64,000 nucleotides of DNA from an uncultured Candidatus Actinomarina sp. GTDB taxonomy: Bacteria > Actinomycetota > Acidimicrobiia > Actinomarinales > Actinomarinaceae. This document shows positions 62,883-64,000 of this stretch, in pieces. Position 1 is the stretch's first letter, and each line of letters begins with the position of its first letter. The DNA lies in NCBI GenBank assembly GCA_902519845.1, contig CABYLQ010000006.1, positions 1-64,000 on the forward strand, read 5' to 3'. The position numbers and the translations under genes were made by a program. The notes beneath the pieces were generated by a model. It ran no database searches. It was not told the origin of the DNA and was given only the letters and a program-made list of their open reading frames with translations.

Positions 62883-63779
62883 ATGAAAAAAATTGTTTAT
62901 TTATCTGGTGGAATTGGTGGAGCAAAGCTCGCTAAAGGTTTTTACAATTTAAACGATATTGACTTAACAATTATCGTAAATACAGGTGATGATGAAACCA
63001 TACATGGAGTAAGGCTATCGCCCGATATAGATTCCGTAATTTATGCATTAGCTGGAATTGAGGGTCAGTTTGGATGGGGACAAATAAATGACACTTTTTC
63101 TGTGAGTGAGGAATATAAAAAATATTTACCGCAAGAATTTAATCTAGGTGATAAAGATCTTGCTTTAAATCTTTATAGAAATCAATTATTTTCAGAGGGA
63201 AAATCTTTAACTCAGATAACAAACTTAATTACAAATAAGTTTGATTTAAATTGTAAGATTTTGCCAATGTCTGATAATTTAGTAAGCACCAAAATTAAAA
63301 CCTTAGAGGATAAATTATTAGACTTCCAAGAATATTTTGTTGAATTAAAATCTGAACCGGAAATAAGTGACGTTATATATTCAGAATCTGAAAAAGCAGA
63401 TATAACAATGGAAGTATCAAATGCATTAGATCAAGCTGACAAAATAGTTGTAGGTCCCTCAAATCCTATATTGTCTATCGGCCCAATTCTTGCAATTCAA
63501 AATTTGAAAGAAAAATTAACAAATAATAGTTCAACATATGTTGTGAGTCCATTTATTGAAAATAAAGCTATTAAAGGCCCTTCTAAGAAAAATTTTGAAG
63601 ATCTTGGTTATAAGAGTGATATAACTGGAATTAAAGAATTTTATGACAATATCGGCAATTACTACATAGTCCAATCAGGTGATACAGATAAAGCTGAAAA
63701 TACAATTGAAAAAAATATATTATTTAAGTCCACAGAAGATTCAACTAATTTAGCAAGGTATATTGTTGATCATGAATAA
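62883..63779 (+). CDS. cofD: 2-phospho-L-lactate transferase (F420 biosynthesis)
   Basis: This 298-residue enzyme transfers the phospholactyl/phosphoenolpyruvyl group to the deazaflavin Fo to make (dehydro)F420-0. The start MKKIVYLSGGIGGAKLAKGF, NTGDDETIHGVRLSPDIDSV and GWGQINDTF match CofD/FbiA, as do PSNPILSIGPIL near residues 196-207. cofE follows with an 8-nt overlap. F420 would serve F420-dependent oxidoreductases such as, possibly, the PPOX-like protein at 43930. Confidence 0.95.
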   Translation: MKKIVYLSGGIGGAKLAKGFYNLNDIDLTIIVNTGDDETIHGVRLSPDIDSVIYALAGIEGQFGWGQINDTFSVSEEYKKYLPQEFNLGDKDLALNLYRNQLFSEGKSLTQITNLITNKFDLNCKILPMSDNLVSTKIKTLEDKLLDFQEYFVELKSEPEISDVIYSESEKADITMEVSNALDQADKIVVGPSNPILSIGPILAIQNLKEKLTNNSSTYVVSPFIENKAIKGPSKKNFEDLGYKSDITGIKEFYDNIGNYYIVQSGDTDKAENTIEKNILFKSTEDSTNLARYIVDHE

Positions 63780-64000
63780 TATAACAATTATTCCAATAAA
63801 AAATTTACCTGAGTTTGAACCTAAGCATGATTTAGCAGATGAGATAATTAAAAGTTTTAGTAGTAATAATTTTGTTCTTGAAGATAAGGATGTAATCGTA
63901 ATAACTCAAAAGATAGTTTCAAAAGTTGAGGATAGATTGATTAAAAATGATTATGAAAGTATTGATAAATTAATTCAGCAAGAATCCATTGAAATTTTAA
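63772..64000 (+). CDS. cofE: F420-0:gamma-glutamyl ligase, N-terminal part (partial)
   Basis: The gene starts at ATG 63772 inside the cofD end and runs out of the window after 76 codons. The residues present (IPIKNLPEF...HDLADEI, then DKDVIVITQKIVSKVEDR) match the N terminus of CofE/FbiB, which adds glutamates to F420-0 using GTP. Whether a C-terminal nitroreductase domain is fused, as in mycobacterial FbiB, cannot be seen. Confidence 0.9.
   Translation, partial: MNNITIIPIKNLPEFEPKHDLADEIIKSFSSNNFVLEDKDVIVITQKIVSKVEDRLIKNDYESIDKLIQQESIEIL

Overview
The window looks like a chromosomal segment of a small-genome, AT-rich, probably marine actinobacterium (Acidimicrobiia / 'Candidatus Actinomarinales'-like; this placement is inferred). 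Lineage markers seen in the sequence are a WhiB-family Fe-S regulator, a mycothiol-conjugate amidase (Mca-like), a mycoredoxin-like protein, cofD plus the start of cofE for coenzyme F420, a type-B L31, and a manB / SIS isomerase / ahcY group near cofD as in other actinobacteria. Base composition is strongly A+T rich, genes abut or overlap by 1-40 nt on both strands, and I saw no insertion sequences, CRISPR arrays or prophage genes. The only stretch over 300 nt without a protein gene (about 42904-43306) holds tmRNA.

Layout. 1-1334 (+): end of korA and korB (2-oxoacid:ferredoxin oxidoreductase). 1336-17125 (-): one long run read from rho through rpmE, DUF1385, prfA, prmC, tsaC and glyA into a complete F1Fo ATP synthase operon (atpZ, atpI-like, atpBEFHAGDC), then mca, a 25-codon response-regulator remnant, a Na/Pi symporter and a PhoU-like gene. 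17240-27762 (-): an accessory cell-surface operon with a 2571-residue secreted repeat protein that carries a sortase domain in the same polypeptide, a TetR regulator, a Thr-linker multispanning membrane protein and a putative exported metalloprotease. 27854-38080: housekeeping genes (thrC, hom, yqeY, gdpD, whiB, prs, glmU, tRNA-Gln, ispE, rsmA, tatD, an AbrB-like gene, rsmI). 38082-45920: a lipoprotein metalloprotease, mscL, an ABC exporter, an LhgO-like oxidase, tmRNA, an unrecognised gene, a PPOX-family protein, an AhpD-like gene with an in-frame TGA, and a DUF3152 protease-like protein. 45997-59232 (-): serA-like, hisN-like, mycoredoxin, trxA, smpB, M23 peptidase, ftsX, ftsE, prfB, secA, ahcY, SIS isomerase, manB. 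59248-64000: a GT2 transferase, GtrA, a large envelope membrane protein, a DUF6788-like protein, cofD and the start of cofE.

Most interesting signals: (1) the AhpD-like gene at 44401-44964 is interrupted only by a TGA at the second Cys of its CxxCxxxH motif, and the TGA is followed by a SECIS-like hairpin with a GGTC loop, so it is very probably a selenoprotein; (2) the giant protein at 20047-27762 ends its ectodomain in LAATG-membrane segment-RKRK and then continues in frame into a complete sortase (His2487, Cys2548, Arg2557), a substrate-sortase fusion; (3) prfB has a canonical +1 frameshift site and starts inside secA; (4) a perfect TGTGA-N6-TCACA operator lies just before whiB; (5) a response-regulator stub sits beside the phosphate genes.

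Limits: all family names come from motif recognition by eye. No database search, folding or structure prediction was run.
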